A DNA stretch of 64,000 nt from Streptomyces sp. WAC05374 (GCF_004353505.1 NZ_SMNQ01000016.1:87620-151619); one strand, 5' to 3'; shown: positions 9,933 through 19,734, counted from the stretch's first letter. A program made the numbers and translations. Notes: generated from the sequence alone by a model not told the origin.

Positions 9933-10604
9933 TCAGCCGAAGGCGACCCGCGTCAGCGCGGACGCCGCCGACCGGTCCAGCAGGATCGCGGAGGCGCACC
10001 CGCGCGGCACGACGCCCCGCTCGGCGTCCCGCACCAGCCGGCCCACCGCCCCGCGGTGCCGTGCGAAGGCGTACCCGGACACGCCGCGGCCCCGCTCCCG
10101 CTGGCCCTGCCGGGCCGTGCCGGGCGTGACGTCCAGCAGGACCAGGTGCAGGGCCGTGCGGCGCCGCGCCGCCTCGCGGGCGAGCCAGCGCCGCACCCAG
10201 GCCTGGGTGCCGCAGTCGTGGACGACGACGCTCTCGCCCGAGCGCAGCGCCCGCCGCAGCCCCGCGTAGTGCGCGAGCCGGACGAGGGGGCGATAGACCG
10301 CGTACGGCAGGAAACCGGGCATCCGGCGCTCCCAGCGCTCCCGGGCGTCCTGCGAGTCGATCCCGCGCCCCTGGGCCGTCCGGGCGATCAGGGTGGACTT
10401 GCCGCTGCCGGGCAGGCCCGAGACGACCACCAGGTCGCCCTCCGGGAACGTCAGCGCCCGTGGGCCGCGCCCGCCCCGGGCGCGCAGGTCGCGCACGACC
10501 GGCAGGGCGGGGGCGGTCGCCGCCGCCCGGCCCGGCACGGAAGGCATGGGCTGCGCGGGCACGCCCGCGGTCGTCGCGTACGCCCCGGTCCGCTGCACCG
10601 TCAT
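9933..10604 (-). CDS. P-loop AAA-type ATPase / kinase-like protein
   Basis: A 223-residue protein with a Walker A motif GLPGSGKST about 60 residues from the N-terminus, after a disordered Ala/Pro-rich leader. The remainder (HDCGTQAWVRRWLA, then LHLVLLDVTPGTARQGQRERGR) resembles the zeta-toxin/polynucleotide-kinase-like AAA_33 group, in which R-rich lid residues follow the strand LVLLDV. Substrate is unknown. The start ATG at 10604 has a strong AGGGGGAG site. It is transcribed away from gcvT, and the long leader of gcvT lies between them. Confidence 0.78.
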   Translation of the reverse strand: MTVQRTGAYATTAGVPAQPMPSVPGRAAATAPALPVVRDLRARGGRGPRALTFPEGDLVVVSGLPGSGKSTLIARTAQGRGIDSQDARERWERRMPGFLPYAVYRPLVRLAHYAGLRRALRSGESVVVHDCGTQAWVRRWLAREAARRRTALHLVLLDVTPGTARQGQRERGRGVSGYAFARHRGAVGRLVRDAERGVVPRGCASAILLDRSAASALTRVAFG

Positions 10605-10802
10605 CGCTACTCCCCCTGCTAGGGCCTGTCCGGCGCCCCGGCGGTCCCTGGGTCGGCTTCTGACGACCCTTGCCCAAGAAGTGTAAAGAAAGGGTAATAA
10701 GCCACAAGCGATTTGCCGACGAGACCCCGCGTGCAATGATGTGCGCGCCGACGCGACGCACGCCGTTGCGCCCCACAACCGCATACCGGCCGTTCGAATC
10801 CG

Positions 10803-10998
10803 CGCGGGAGAGTCCCGGGTCCCGCCCGGGCGCCGAAGGAGCAAGTTCCTCCCTTGAATCTCTCAGGCCCCGTACCGCGTGGATGAGGCAGATCTGAAAA
10901 GCGGGCCGCCGCGGCGGCCCCACCCAAGGTGCAAGCCGAAGACCGTCCCCGTACGGTCACGGTGAACCTCTCAGGTTCCGATGACAGATGGGGAGGAT
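10803..10998 (+). ncRNA. Tandem glycine riboswitch (gcvT leader)
   Basis: Two glycine aptamers in series precede gcvT. The first contains GCGCCGAAGGAGCAA at 10830-10844 and AATCTCTCAGG at 10857-10867. The second contains GTGCAAGCCGAAG at 10929-10941 and CCTCTCAGGTTCCGATGACA at 10968-10987. The P1 helix of aptamer two can form from CCCCA near 10918 and TGGGG near 10989. No terminator-like stem follows before the start codon, so control is more likely at translation or by another route. In Streptomyces griseus, glycine riboswitches are reported to activate the glycine cleavage genes; I infer the same here. Confidence 0.93.
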
Positions 10999-11010
10999 CG
11001 TCTTCGAGCC

Positions 11011-11034
11011 ATGCCCTGGGAGCCACATCCATGA
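11011..11034 (+). other. Possible 7-codon leader ORF overlapping gcvT start
   Basis: ATG at 11011 opens a seven-codon frame, MPWEPHP, ending in TGA at 11032-11034. The stop overlaps the gcvT start codon as ATGA. It lies directly after the riboswitch. A GGGAGG sequence 14 bases upstream is a distant ribosome binding site. It may be chance. Confidence 0.25.
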
Positions 11035-12146
11035 GCACTGCCCCCCGCCTGACCGCCCTCGATGCCGTGCATCGCGCGCTGGGCGCCACCATGACCGACT
11101 TCGCGGGCTGGGACATGCCGCTGCGGTACGGGAGCGAGCGCGACGAGCACAACGCCGTCCGCACGAAGGCCGGTCTCTTCGACCTCTCCCACATGGGTGA
11201 GATCACCGTCACAGGACCGCAGGCAGCGGACTTCCTGAACTTCGCGCTCGTCGGCAACATCGGCAGCGTCGGTGTCGGCCGCGCCCGCTACACCATGATC
11301 TGCCAGGAGGACGGCGGCATCCTCGACGACCTGATCGTGTACCGGCTCGGTGAGACCGAGTACATGGTCGTCGCCAACGCCTCCAACGCGCAGATCGTCC
11401 TCGACGCGCTCACCGCCCGCGCCGCCGGCTTCGACGCCGCGGTGCGCGACGACCGCGACGCCTACGCGCTGCTCGCCGTCCAGGGCCCTCAGTCCCCCGG
11501 CATCCTGAAGTCGCTGACCGACGCCGACCTGGACGGGCTGAAGTACTACGCCGGGCTGCCCGGCACCGTCGCCGGGGTCCCCGCGCTGATCGCCCGCACC
11601 GGCTACACGGGCGAGGACGGCTTCGAGCTGTTCGTCGAGCCGCGGCACGCCGAGACGCTGTGGCAGGCGCTGCTGGAGGCCGGGGAGCCGGTGGGCCTCA
11701 TCCCGTGCGGGCTGTCCTGCCGCGACACGCTGCGCCTCGAGGCGGGCATGCCGCTGTACGGGCACGAGCTGACGACGTCCCTGACCCCGTTCGACGCGGG
11801 CCTGGGCCGGGTGGTCAAGTTCGAGAAGGAGGGCGACTTCGTGGGCCGCGAGGCGCTGACCGCCGCCGCCGAGCGCGCCGAGGCCGCCCCGCCGCGCACG
11901 CTCGTGGGCCTGATCGCCGAGGGTCGCCGGGTGCCGCGCGCCGGGATGTCCGTGGTCGCGGACGGCACGGTGATCGGCGAGGTCACCTCGGGCGCCCCGT
12001 CGCCGACGCTGGGCAGGCCGATCGCCATGGCCTACGTGGACGCGGCGCACGCCGCGCCGGGCACCAGCGGGGTCGGCGTCGACATCCGCGGTACTCATGA
12101 GCCGTACGAGGTCGTCGCGCTCCCCTTCTACAAGCGCCAGAAGTGA
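11031..12146 (+). CDS. gcvT: Glycine cleavage system aminomethyltransferase (T protein)
   Basis: GcvT, 371 residues, transfers the methylene group from the aminomethyl-lipoyl H protein to tetrahydrofolate and releases ammonia. The sequence has the family N-terminus (DFAGWDMPLRYGSERDEHNAVR), the folate-binding region FDLSHMGEI, and the GCV_T C-terminal barrel (RVPRAGMSVV, then GEVTSGAPSPTLGRPIAMAY). The start is the ATG at 11031, with GGGAGCC eight bases upstream; the frame is open upstream but enters the riboswitch. It is followed by gcvH and glyA. gcvP and lpd are not in the window. Confidence 0.97.
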   Translation: MSTAPRLTALDAVHRALGATMTDFAGWDMPLRYGSERDEHNAVRTKAGLFDLSHMGEITVTGPQAADFLNFALVGNIGSVGVGRARYTMICQEDGGILDDLIVYRLGETEYMVVANASNAQIVLDALTARAAGFDAAVRDDRDAYALLAVQGPQSPGILKSLTDADLDGLKYYAGLPGTVAGVPALIARTGYTGEDGFELFVEPRHAETLWQALLEAGEPVGLIPCGLSCRDTLRLEAGMPLYGHELTTSLTPFDAGLGRVVKFEKEGDFVGREALTAAAERAEAAPPRTLVGLIAEGRRVPRAGMSVVADGTVIGEVTSGAPSPTLGRPIAMAYVDAAHAAPGTSGVGVDIRGTHEPYEVVALPFYKRQK

Positions 12147-12204
12147 CCACCCGCACCACCACCCCGTTCACCAGCACTCCCCCGCGTACAGGAGAATTCC
12201 CGTC

Positions 12205-12582
12205 ATGAGCAACCCCCAGCAGATGCGCTACAGCAAGGAGCACGAGTGGCTGTCGGACGCCGAGGACGGCGTCTCGACGGTCGGCATCACGGAGCACGCG
12301 GCGAACGCGCTCGGCGACGTGGTGTACGTCCAGCTCCCGGCAGTGGGCGACACGGTGACCGCGGGCGAGACCTGTGGTGAGCTGGAGTCGACCAAGTCCG
12401 TCAGCGACCTGTACTCCCCGGTGACCGGTGAGGTCGTCGAGGCCAACCAGGACGTCGTCGACGACCCCTCGCTGGTGAACACCGCCCCGTTCGAGGGCGG
12501 CTGGCTGTTCAAGGTACGCGTCGCGGAGGAGCCGAAGGACCTGCTCTCCGCCGACGAGTACACCGAGTTCTCCGGCAGCTAA
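12205..12582 (+). CDS. gcvH: Glycine cleavage system H protein
   Basis: A 125-residue lipoyl-domain carrier protein that shuttles the aminomethyl group between the P and T proteins. The lipoylated lysine is Lys64 in GELESTKSVSDLYSPVTGE, exactly the family motif, and the N-terminus has the usual YSKEHEWL. ATG at 12205 is preceded by AGGAG. The gap of 58 bases to gcvT and 13 bases to glyA suggests one transcript under the glycine riboswitch. Confidence 0.97.
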   Translation: MSNPQQMRYSKEHEWLSDAEDGVSTVGITEHAANALGDVVYVQLPAVGDTVTAGETCGELESTKSVSDLYSPVTGEVVEANQDVVDDPSLVNTAPFEGGWLFKVRVAEEPKDLLSADEYTEFSGS

Positions 12583-12595
12583 GGACCCCTCCCCG

Positions 12596-13855
12596 ATGTC
12601 GCTTCTGAACACCCCTCTCCACGAGCTGGACCCGGACGTCGCCGCCGCCGTCGACGCCGAGCTCCACCGTCAGCAGTCCACCCTCGAGATGATCGCCTCG
12701 GAGAACTTCGCTCCGGTCGCGGTCATGGAGGCCCAGGGCTCCGTCCTGACCAACAAGTACGCCGAGGGCTACCCCGGCCGCCGCTACTACGGCGGCTGCG
12801 AGCACGTCGATGTCGTCGAGCAGATCGCCATCGACCGCATCAAGGCGCTCTTCGGCGCCGAGCACGCCAACGTCCAGCCGCACTCGGGCGCCCAGGCCAA
12901 CGCCGCCGCGATGTTCGCGCTGCTCAAGCCGGGCGACACGATCATGGGTCTGAACCTCGCCCACGGCGGGCACCTGACCCACGGCATGAAGATCAACTTC
13001 TCGGGCAAGCTCTACAACGTCGTCGCCTACCACGTCGACGACGCGACCGGCCAGGTCGACATGGCCGAGGTCGAGCGCCTGGCCAAGGAGTCCAGGCCGA
13101 AGCTGATCGTCGCCGGCTGGTCCGCCTACCCCCGCCAGCTCGACTTCGCCGCCTTCCGCCGCATCGCGGACGAGGTCGGCGCGTACCTGATGGTCGACAT
13201 GGCCCACTTCGCGGGCCTGGTCGCCGCCGGTCTGCACCCCAACCCGGTGCCGCACGCCCACGTGGTCACCACCACGACCCACAAGACGCTGGGCGGCCCG
13301 CGCGGTGGCGTGATCCTGTCCACCGCCGAGCTGGCCAAGAAGATCAACTCCGCGGTCTTCCCGGGCCAGCAGGGTGGCCCGCTGGAGCACGTGATCGCCG
13401 CCAAGGCGGTCGCGTTCAAGGTCGCCGCGAGCGAGGACTTCAAGGAGCGCCAGCAGCGCACCCTGGACGGCGCCCGCATCCTGGCCGAGCGGCTGGTCCA
13501 GCCGGACGTCACCGAGCACGGCGTGTCGGTCCTGACCGGCGGCACCGATGTGCACCTGGTGCTGGTCGACCTCCGCAACAGCGAGCTGGACGGCCAGCAG
13601 GCCGAGGACCGGCTCCACGAGGTCGGCATCACCGTCAACCGCAACGCGATCCCGAACGACCCGCGGCCCCCGATGGTCACCTCGGGCCTGCGGATCGGCA
13701 CCCCGGCCCTGGCCACGCGCGGCTTCCAGGCCGAGGACTTCACCGAGGTCGCCGACATCATCGCCGAGGCGCTGAAGCCGTCGTACGACGCGGACGCGCT
13801 CAAGGCCCGGGTGTCGGCCCTGGCCGCGAAGCACCCGCTTTACCCTGGTCTGTAG
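12596..13855 (+). CDS. glyA: Serine hydroxymethyltransferase
   Basis: PLP enzyme interconverting serine and glycine with tetrahydrofolate, 419 residues, the normal bacterial length. The Schiff-base lysine is Lys230 in TTTTHKTLGGPRGG. Other hallmarks are ASENFAPVAVMEAQGS, YAEGYPGRRYYGGCE and PHSGAQANAAAMFALL. It is the third gene of the gcvT-gcvH-glyA run, so serine is made from glycine plus methylene-THF produced by the cleavage system. Transcription should end at the stem-loop 55 bases downstream. Confidence 0.97.
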   Translation: MSLLNTPLHELDPDVAAAVDAELHRQQSTLEMIASENFAPVAVMEAQGSVLTNKYAEGYPGRRYYGGCEHVDVVEQIAIDRIKALFGAEHANVQPHSGAQANAAAMFALLKPGDTIMGLNLAHGGHLTHGMKINFSGKLYNVVAYHVDDATGQVDMAEVERLAKESRPKLIVAGWSAYPRQLDFAAFRRIADEVGAYLMVDMAHFAGLVAAGLHPNPVPHAHVVTTTTHKTLGGPRGGVILSTAELAKKINSAVFPGQQGGPLEHVIAAKAVAFKVAASEDFKERQQRTLDGARILAERLVQPDVTEHGVSVLTGGTDVHLVLVDLRNSELDGQQAEDRLHEVGITVNRNAIPNDPRPPMVTSGLRIGTPALATRGFQAEDFTEVADIIAEALKPSYDADALKARVSALAAKHPLYPGL

Positions 13856-13885
13856 TCTCTGAAGGGATTACGTACGGACCCGGAC

Positions 13886-13899
13886 GTTACGTACGTAAC
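13886..13899. promoter_or_regulatory. Perfect 14-bp palindrome between glyA and sdaA
   Basis: GTTACGTACGTAAC is a perfect palindrome. A related half, TTACGTACGG, lies about 20 bases upstream (from 13868). It sits before the glyA terminator and about 145 bases upstream of the sdaA start. It has operator character; no regulator is identifiable. Confidence 0.5.
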
Positions 13900-13910
13900 A
13901 GACCGACATG

Positions 13911-13950
13911 CGGGGCACCGCGCACACTGTCCAGTGAGTGCGGTGCCCCG
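13911..13950 (+). terminator. glyA terminator stem-loop
   Basis: CGGGGCACCGC (13911-13921) pairs with GCGGTGCCCCG (13940-13950). The loop contains a smaller inner stem CACTG/CAGTG. The following TCCCTT is weakly T-rich. Confidence 0.8.
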
Positions 13951-14043
13951 TCCCTTGCCCGCCCCGCACCACCCGTGCCCCACCCGCGTTGCCCCTGCAC
14001 CACCCCGGCAGACAGCGACGTCTTCCAACCAAGGAGTCTCCCC

Positions 14044-15414
<1,371 letters not shown>

Positions 15415-15420
15415 CACGCC

Positions 15421-15443
15421 CGCCGGAACGTTTCCTTCCGGCG
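15421..15443 (+). terminator. sdaA terminator stem-loop
   Basis: CGCCGGAA (15421-15428) and TTCCGGCG (15436-15443) form an 8-base stem starting seven bases after the sdaA stop codon. Confidence 0.65.
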
Positions 15444-15467
15444 TGGTGACCATGGTGGGCTCGTCCC

Positions 15468-16400
15468 ATGACGCAGAACGAGATCACCCCGACGTTACGC
15501 GGCCGGGCCACCCGCCGCGCCCTGCTGACCGCCGCGGCGGGCGCCGCCGCCCTGCTGGCCACCGGCGCGTCCGGCGCGTCCGCCGCCGCCCCGCGGGCCG
15601 GGACGCCCGGTGCGGCCGCCTTCGGGCGGCTGCGCGCGCTGGAGCGGCGGCACGGGGCCCGGCTGGGCGCGGTGGCGCGCAACACGGTGACCGGCGCGAC
15701 GGTGCTGTACCGGGCGGACGAGCGGTTCCCGATGTGCTCGACGTTCAAGACCCTCGCCGCCGCGGCCGTCCTCCGGGACCTCGACCGGCACGGCGAGGTG
15801 CTCGCCCGGCGCATCCGCTACACGGCGGCGGACATCGTGGTGAACTCCCCCAGGTGCGAGGAGAACCTCGCCACCGGCATGACGGTCGCCGAGCTGTGCG
15901 ACGCGACCATCCGCTTCAGCGACAACACGGCCGCCAACCTGCTGCTGCGGGAACTGGGCGGGCCGACGGCCGTCACCCGGTTCTGCCGCTCCCTGGGGGA
16001 CGGCACGACCCGTCTCGACCGCTGGGAGCCCGAGCTCAACACCTGCGAGCCCTGGCGCGTCGAGGACACGACCACGCCCGCCGCCATCGCCGGCACCTAC
16101 GAGCGGCTGGTGCTCGGTGACGCGCTGGAGCGGGGCGACCGCGAGCGGCTGACCGGCTGGCTGCTGGGCAACACCACCAGTACGCACCGCTTCCGGGCGG
16201 GGCTGCCGGAGGACTGGCGGCTGGCCGACAAGACGGGCGGCGGCTCCTACGGCACCAACAACGACGTCGGTGTCGCCTGGACCCCCGAGGGCGCCCCGGT
16301 GGTCCTCGCGGTCCTGACGACCAAGCCGGTGCAGGACGCCCCCTCCGACGACCTCCTGGTCGCCCGCGCGGCCTCGGTGCTGGCCTCCGCCGTCACCTGA
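15468..16400 (+). CDS. Class A beta-lactamase
   Basis: Secreted serine beta-lactamase, 310 residues. The N-terminus has a twin-arginine-like signal (RRALLTAAAGAAALL) with an alanine-rich cleavage region. Active-site elements are STFK at residues 91-94 (nucleophile Ser91), SDN at 151-153, the omega-loop glutamate Glu187 in EPELN, and KTG at 255-257. All class A catalytic motifs are intact. Many Streptomyces carry chromosomal class A enzymes. The ribosome binding site is weak. Its 3' end overlaps the convergent CopD-like gene by 8 bases. No adjacent BlaR/BlaI regulators are present. Confidence 0.95.
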   Translation: MTQNEITPTLRGRATRRALLTAAAGAAALLATGASGASAAAPRAGTPGAAAFGRLRALERRHGARLGAVARNTVTGATVLYRADERFPMCSTFKTLAAAAVLRDLDRHGEVLARRIRYTAADIVVNSPRCEENLATGMTVAELCDATIRFSDNTAANLLLRELGGPTAVTRFCRSLGDGTTRLDRWEPELNTCEPWRVEDTTTPAAIAGTYERLVLGDALERGDRERLTGWLLGNTTSTHRFRAGLPEDWRLADKTGGGSYGTNNDVGVAWTPEGAPVVLAVLTTKPVQDAPSDDLLVARAASVLASAVT

Positions 16401-17337
16401 GCACCGCCGGGTGCACGCTGAGCCAGTGGGGGTCGGGCACCACCGTCAGGACGGCCGACAGCACCACGGCCCCCGCCAGCACCGCCAGCTCGGTGCGGGC
16501 GGGGGCCGTCGCGTCGCCGCCCCGGCGCAGCGCGCGGCGCGCGATCACGGCCAGCACGCTGGCCGCGGCCACCACCAGGAGCTTGACGATCAGCACCCTG
16601 CCGTACGCCGTCGCGAACACCACCTCGGCCGGAAGGCGGCGCAGCGTCGAGCAGGTGCCGGTGACGGCCAGCGCGACGTAGAGCCATCCGGCGAGCCGGG
16701 CGTACCGGGCCAGGACATCGCGCCCGCCGCCGCGCAGCCGCGCCGTCCGCAGCACGTGCAGCAGCCCGCCGGCCCACAGACAGGCGGCGGTCAGGTGGAC
16801 GATCGTCAGGGCGGTGCCGAGCTCCGGGGTGTACGGCTCGGGGTGCGCGCGCAGCGCCTCCGCGCCGACGACCAGGGCCAGCGGGGCCACCGCCCAGGTG
16901 GAGCGCCCCAGCGCGGCGCACCCGGCGGCCAGGGCGAAGCCGTTGGCCATGGCCAGCAGCAGTCCGCCGTCCCGGGTGCCGTACGTGGCCGTGAGGTCCA
17001 GGTCGCTGACCCGGGCGAGCAGCACGATCTGCCCGGCGGAGGCGGCGGCCCCGCCGAGGGCGGCCCACACGGCCCAGGAACGGGGCGTGCGTCCGGGCCC
17101 GGCCAGCCCGGCGCCGGCCAGTTCGCCGATGTGCAGGGCGAGGGCGGCGAAGACCGCGACGCGCAGCAGGGTCGTCGTGCCGGCCGCCGGGATGCGCAGC
17201 TCCCCCGTGCCGTGCGCGGCGATCCCGGCGCCGAAGAGCGCCACGGCCACCGCCGCGAGGGCGCCGAGGGCGAGGGCGGCACGAGGACGGCGCCGCCCGG
17301 ATCGCCGGGCGGCGCCGTTCTCCGTGTGTGCGGTCAC
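16393..17337 (-). CDS. CopD-like multi-pass membrane protein
   Basis: A 314-residue integral membrane protein with about eight hydrophobic segments. The middle part resembles the CopD family: IVHLTAACLWAGGLLHVL, then ARYARLAGWLYVALAVTG and a following YGRVLIVKLLVVAAA segment. CopD proteins take part in copper handling, but no CopC or Met-rich region is fused here, so a copper role is only inferred from family. Its start overlaps the stop of the upstream EF-hand gene by 4 bases, implying coupling. Its end overlaps the beta-lactamase gene in convergent orientation. Confidence 0.8.
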   Translation of the reverse strand: MTAHTENGAARRSGRRRPRAALALGALAAVAVALFGAGIAAHGTGELRIPAAGTTTLLRVAVFAALALHIGELAGAGLAGPGRTPRSWAVWAALGGAAASAGQIVLLARVSDLDLTATYGTRDGGLLLAMANGFALAAGCAALGRSTWAVAPLALVVGAEALRAHPEPYTPELGTALTIVHLTAACLWAGGLLHVLRTARLRGGGRDVLARYARLAGWLYVALAVTGTCSTLRRLPAEVVFATAYGRVLIVKLLVVAAASVLAVIARRALRRGGDATAPARTELAVLAGAVVLSAVLTVVPDPHWLSVHPAVLR

Positions 17338-17549
17338 GCCTTGGTGAGGTGCGCCCAGAACTCGTCGAAGGTGAGCAGCCCGTCGCCGTTGCCGTCCTGC
17401 GCGTTGATCACGGCCTGGGCAACGGTCTCCGTGACGTTGAAGTCGCCGAGCTGCGCCATGACGCTCTTGTACTCGGCGGCCGAGATGAGCCCGTCCCCGT
17501 TCACGTCGTACCGCTCGAACGCCTTGCGTGCCGCCTCGATGTCCGCCAC
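17334..17549 (-). CDS. Small EF-hand calcium-binding protein
   Basis: A 71-residue protein with two EF-hands. The loops are DVNGDGLISAAE and DGNGDGLLTFDE, both with intact Asp/Asn/Asp positions and a terminal glutamate for calcium coordination. It resembles the CabC/calmodulin-like proteins of Streptomyces. There is no signal peptide, so it is cytoplasmic. It overlaps the start of the CopD-like membrane gene by 4 bases, so the two are probably made together. A strong GGGTGG site precedes the ATG. Confidence 0.9.
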   Translation of the reverse strand: MADIEAARKAFERYDVNGDGLISAAEYKSVMAQLGDFNVTETVAQAVINAQDGNGDGLLTFDEFWAHLTKA

Positions 17550-17636
17550 TGGTCCACCCCTTCTTGGTGCATAACTGACGCCGGTCAGATTATCGGCAGG
17601 GGGTGGGGGGCCGGTCCGGGGGCCCGGCAGGGGCCG

Positions 17637-18818
17637 TCAGCGGAAGACGCCGGTGTGGCCGAGCGAGTAGCGGCCGGGCTGGGGGTAGACGGCGAGGCCG
17701 TGCGGGCCGCCGCCGACCGGGATGCGGGCGAGCTGCCTGCCGGTCGTGGTGTCGATCGCGTACACCTCGGAGTCGTACCGTCCCGACAGCCACAGCACCT
17801 TGCCGTCGGCGGAGACCCCGCCCATGTCGGGCGAACCGCCGTCCGGCAGCCACCACTTCTTGGTCAGCCGCTTGCGTGCGAAGTCGTACACGGAGACGGA
17901 GCCCTCTCCCCGGTTGGGGATGTACATCTCCCTGGAGTCCCGTGAGACGTACAGGCCGTGGGCGCCCTTGCCGGTCGGCAGCAGGCCGGGGGTGGCGAAG
18001 GAGTCGCCGTCCAGCACCCACACCCCGTGCGCCATCATGTCGGCGACGTAGAAGGTCTTCCCGTCGGGTGAGACCTTGACGTCCTGCGGCATGGCGCCCT
18101 GGAAGGGCAGCTTCTGCTGGGCGACCACCTTCATCCGCTCGGTATCGACCTTGAGCAGCTCGCCGGAGAACTCGCAGCTCACGATGAAGTACCGGCCGTC
18201 GGCCGAGAAGTCGGCGTGGTTGACGCCGTAGCAGGTGACCGGTTCGGTGTGGCGGCGCTCCATGGTGTGCGGGTCGCGGAAGACCAGCTCGCGGTCGAGG
18301 GAGGCCATCACGACGGCGTACCTGCCGTTGGGCGTGAAATACAGGTTGTAGGGGTCGTGCACCTCGACGTCCTTGCCCCGGGTGCCGGTCGCGGGGTCGA
18401 TGGGGGTGAGCGTGTGGCCCCGGTTGTTGTTGACCCAGAGCGTCTTGAGGTCCCAGGACGGCACGACGTGCTGCGGCTGGGCGCCGACGGGGATGGTCTC
18501 GACGACCTTGTACGTCGCCGGGTCGATGACCGAGACGGTGTTGGACAGGGTGTTGGGCACGTACACCCGGGAGGGGAAGCCCTTGACCACCGCGGACAGT
18601 CTGCCGGGGCGGTCGGCCGCGTAGACGTCCTTCGGGTCGAGGACGGGCGGCATGCCCGCCAGGCCCGCGGGAGCGGCCTTCGTCGGTACGGCGGCGGCCC
18701 GGCCGCCGCGTGCCTCGGGCCGGTCGCCGCCGCTGCCGCAGCCCGGGAGCGCCGCCACCGCGGCGAGCAGCGCGGTGGCCGCGAGGAGGCTCGTGGATCG
18801 CTTCGTCAGGTGCGGCAT
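17637..18818 (-). CDS. YncE-type beta-propeller lipoprotein
   Basis: A 393-residue exported lipoprotein with lipobox LPGC followed by a Gly-rich linker. The mature part consists of repeated 40-residue blades with motifs such as RVYVPNTLSNTVSVIDPATY, TFYVADMMAHGVWVLD and SVSVYDFARKRL. This is the YVTN/YncE beta-propeller family, often called cytochrome D1-like or SMP-30-like, with no catalytic residues recognisable. The start is ATG at 18818 with GGGGCG upstream; an in-frame ATG at 18833 is an alternative. It lies 87 bases before the EF-hand gene on the same strand. Confidence 0.85.
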   Translation of the reverse strand: MPHLTKRSTSLLAATALLAAVAALPGCGSGGDRPEARGGRAAAVPTKAAPAGLAGMPPVLDPKDVYAADRPGRLSAVVKGFPSRVYVPNTLSNTVSVIDPATYKVVETIPVGAQPQHVVPSWDLKTLWVNNNRGHTLTPIDPATGTRGKDVEVHDPYNLYFTPNGRYAVVMASLDRELVFRDPHTMERRHTEPVTCYGVNHADFSADGRYFIVSCEFSGELLKVDTERMKVVAQQKLPFQGAMPQDVKVSPDGKTFYVADMMAHGVWVLDGDSFATPGLLPTGKGAHGLYVSRDSREMYIPNRGEGSVSVYDFARKRLTKKWWLPDGGSPDMGGVSADGKVLWLSGRYDSEVYAIDTTTGRQLARIPVGGGPHGLAVYPQPGRYSLGHTGVFR

Positions 18819-19221
18819 GGTCACGCGCCCCATTAAGGGTGCCGGGCCCCGGGCCGCGCTCCCCCGGCCCGCCCCGGCGCACCTCCGCCGATCGGTTCCG
18901 ATGAGGTGTCCAGTCGATGAATCAACCATCGGACCCCATATTTATTCATGGTTTACGAGGTCCGTGGCTCATCTCACCTGCGATTCATTCCCTCGCTGGC
19001 CCGATTTGCTGATTCTGTCCCGGTTTGGTCTTTTGGTGGCAAGGCCCCCCGTCTGCCATAGTCGGAGACACACGACCCCCATTGACCCGGGCCAGGTCGT
19101 TTCCGCGACCGTGGATACACCCCCAAGTCCACGGCGCCCACACGGAAGCCCCCGAGGGAGCCGCACCACGGCGCCAGGGGGCTTCCTCGCGTCAGCGGTC
19201 GGAGACTCGGCGGACGGAGAC
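18819..19221. other. Intergenic region, promoter of beta-propeller gene
   Basis: About 400 bases without a convincing gene. It should contain the promoter of the beta-propeller gene (an AT-richer patch is at 18930-18960) and holds the terminator of the HATPase gene. Short imperfect repeats of CGGTCGGAGAC type occur at 19196-19230. Open frames here lack protein-like composition. Confidence 0.6.
19144..19186 (-). terminator. Terminator of HATPase regulator gene
   Basis: GGAAGCCCCC (19144-19153) and GGGGGCTTCC (19177-19186) form a perfect 10-base stem 36 bases beyond the stop codon of the minus-strand regulator gene. Confidence 0.7.
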
Positions 19222-19734
19222 TCAGCGGTCGGAGACCCGCATCTCGAACCAGGTGGTCTTGCCGCGCGGCAGCAGGTCCACGCCCCACCGGTCGGAGAGC
19301 TTGTCGACGAGGAAGAGCCCGCGGCCGCTGGTGTCCAGCTCGTGGACCGGCATCAGGCAGGGCAGCCCCCGGGAGGGGTCGCGCACCTCGATCCGGATCC
19401 AGCCGCGGCGGCGCAGCATGCGGAGCCCGAAGACCCGGGCGCCGGTGTGCCGGACGGCGTTGCCGACGAGCTCGGAGACGAGCAGGATCGCGTGTTCGGC
19501 GATCTGCGGGGAGAGCGCCCACTGGCGCAGCACCACGCACTGGGTGAGCCGGCGGGCCGTCGCGGCCGATTCAGGGCGGGACGGCAGCCGCACCTCCTCC
19601 TCCGTCGGATTGCCGAACAGTTCGAGCGCCTTGAGCGCCTGTTCGTCGTCCGCGGCGGGCACCCACCGCGCGGCGGTAGCGCTGCCGCGCTGCCCCGGTT
19701 GCTCCACACCTTCCAGCCCCGCCATGCCCACCAT
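19222..19734 (-). CDS. HATPase_c-type regulator (anti-sigma-like ATP-binding protein)
   Basis: A 170-residue cytoplasmic protein with one GHKL ATPase domain like those of SpoIIAB/RsbW and the many small Streptomyces regulators. The N box is ILLVSELVGNAVRHTGA, and the G1/G2 region is DTSGRGLFLVDKLSDRWGV. Family members bind ATP and often sequester sigma factors or anti-anti-sigma factors. No partner sigma or STAS gene is adjacent. Start is uncertain: ATG at 19734 or 19725, neither with an ideal ribosome binding site. Confidence 0.82.
   Translation of the reverse strand: MVGMAGLEGVEQPGQRGSATAARWVPAADDEQALKALELFGNPTEEEVRLPSRPESAATARRLTQCVVLRQWALSPQIAEHAILLVSELVGNAVRHTGARVFGLRMLRRRGWIRIEVRDPSRGLPCLMPVHELDTSGRGLFLVDKLSDRWGVDLLPRGKTTWFEMRVSDR

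Noticed and set aside
15468..16400. Beta-lactamase gene as part of a beta-lactam biosynthetic cluster
   Set aside because: No biosynthetic or regulatory genes for beta-lactams are nearby; chromosomal class A enzymes are common in the genus.
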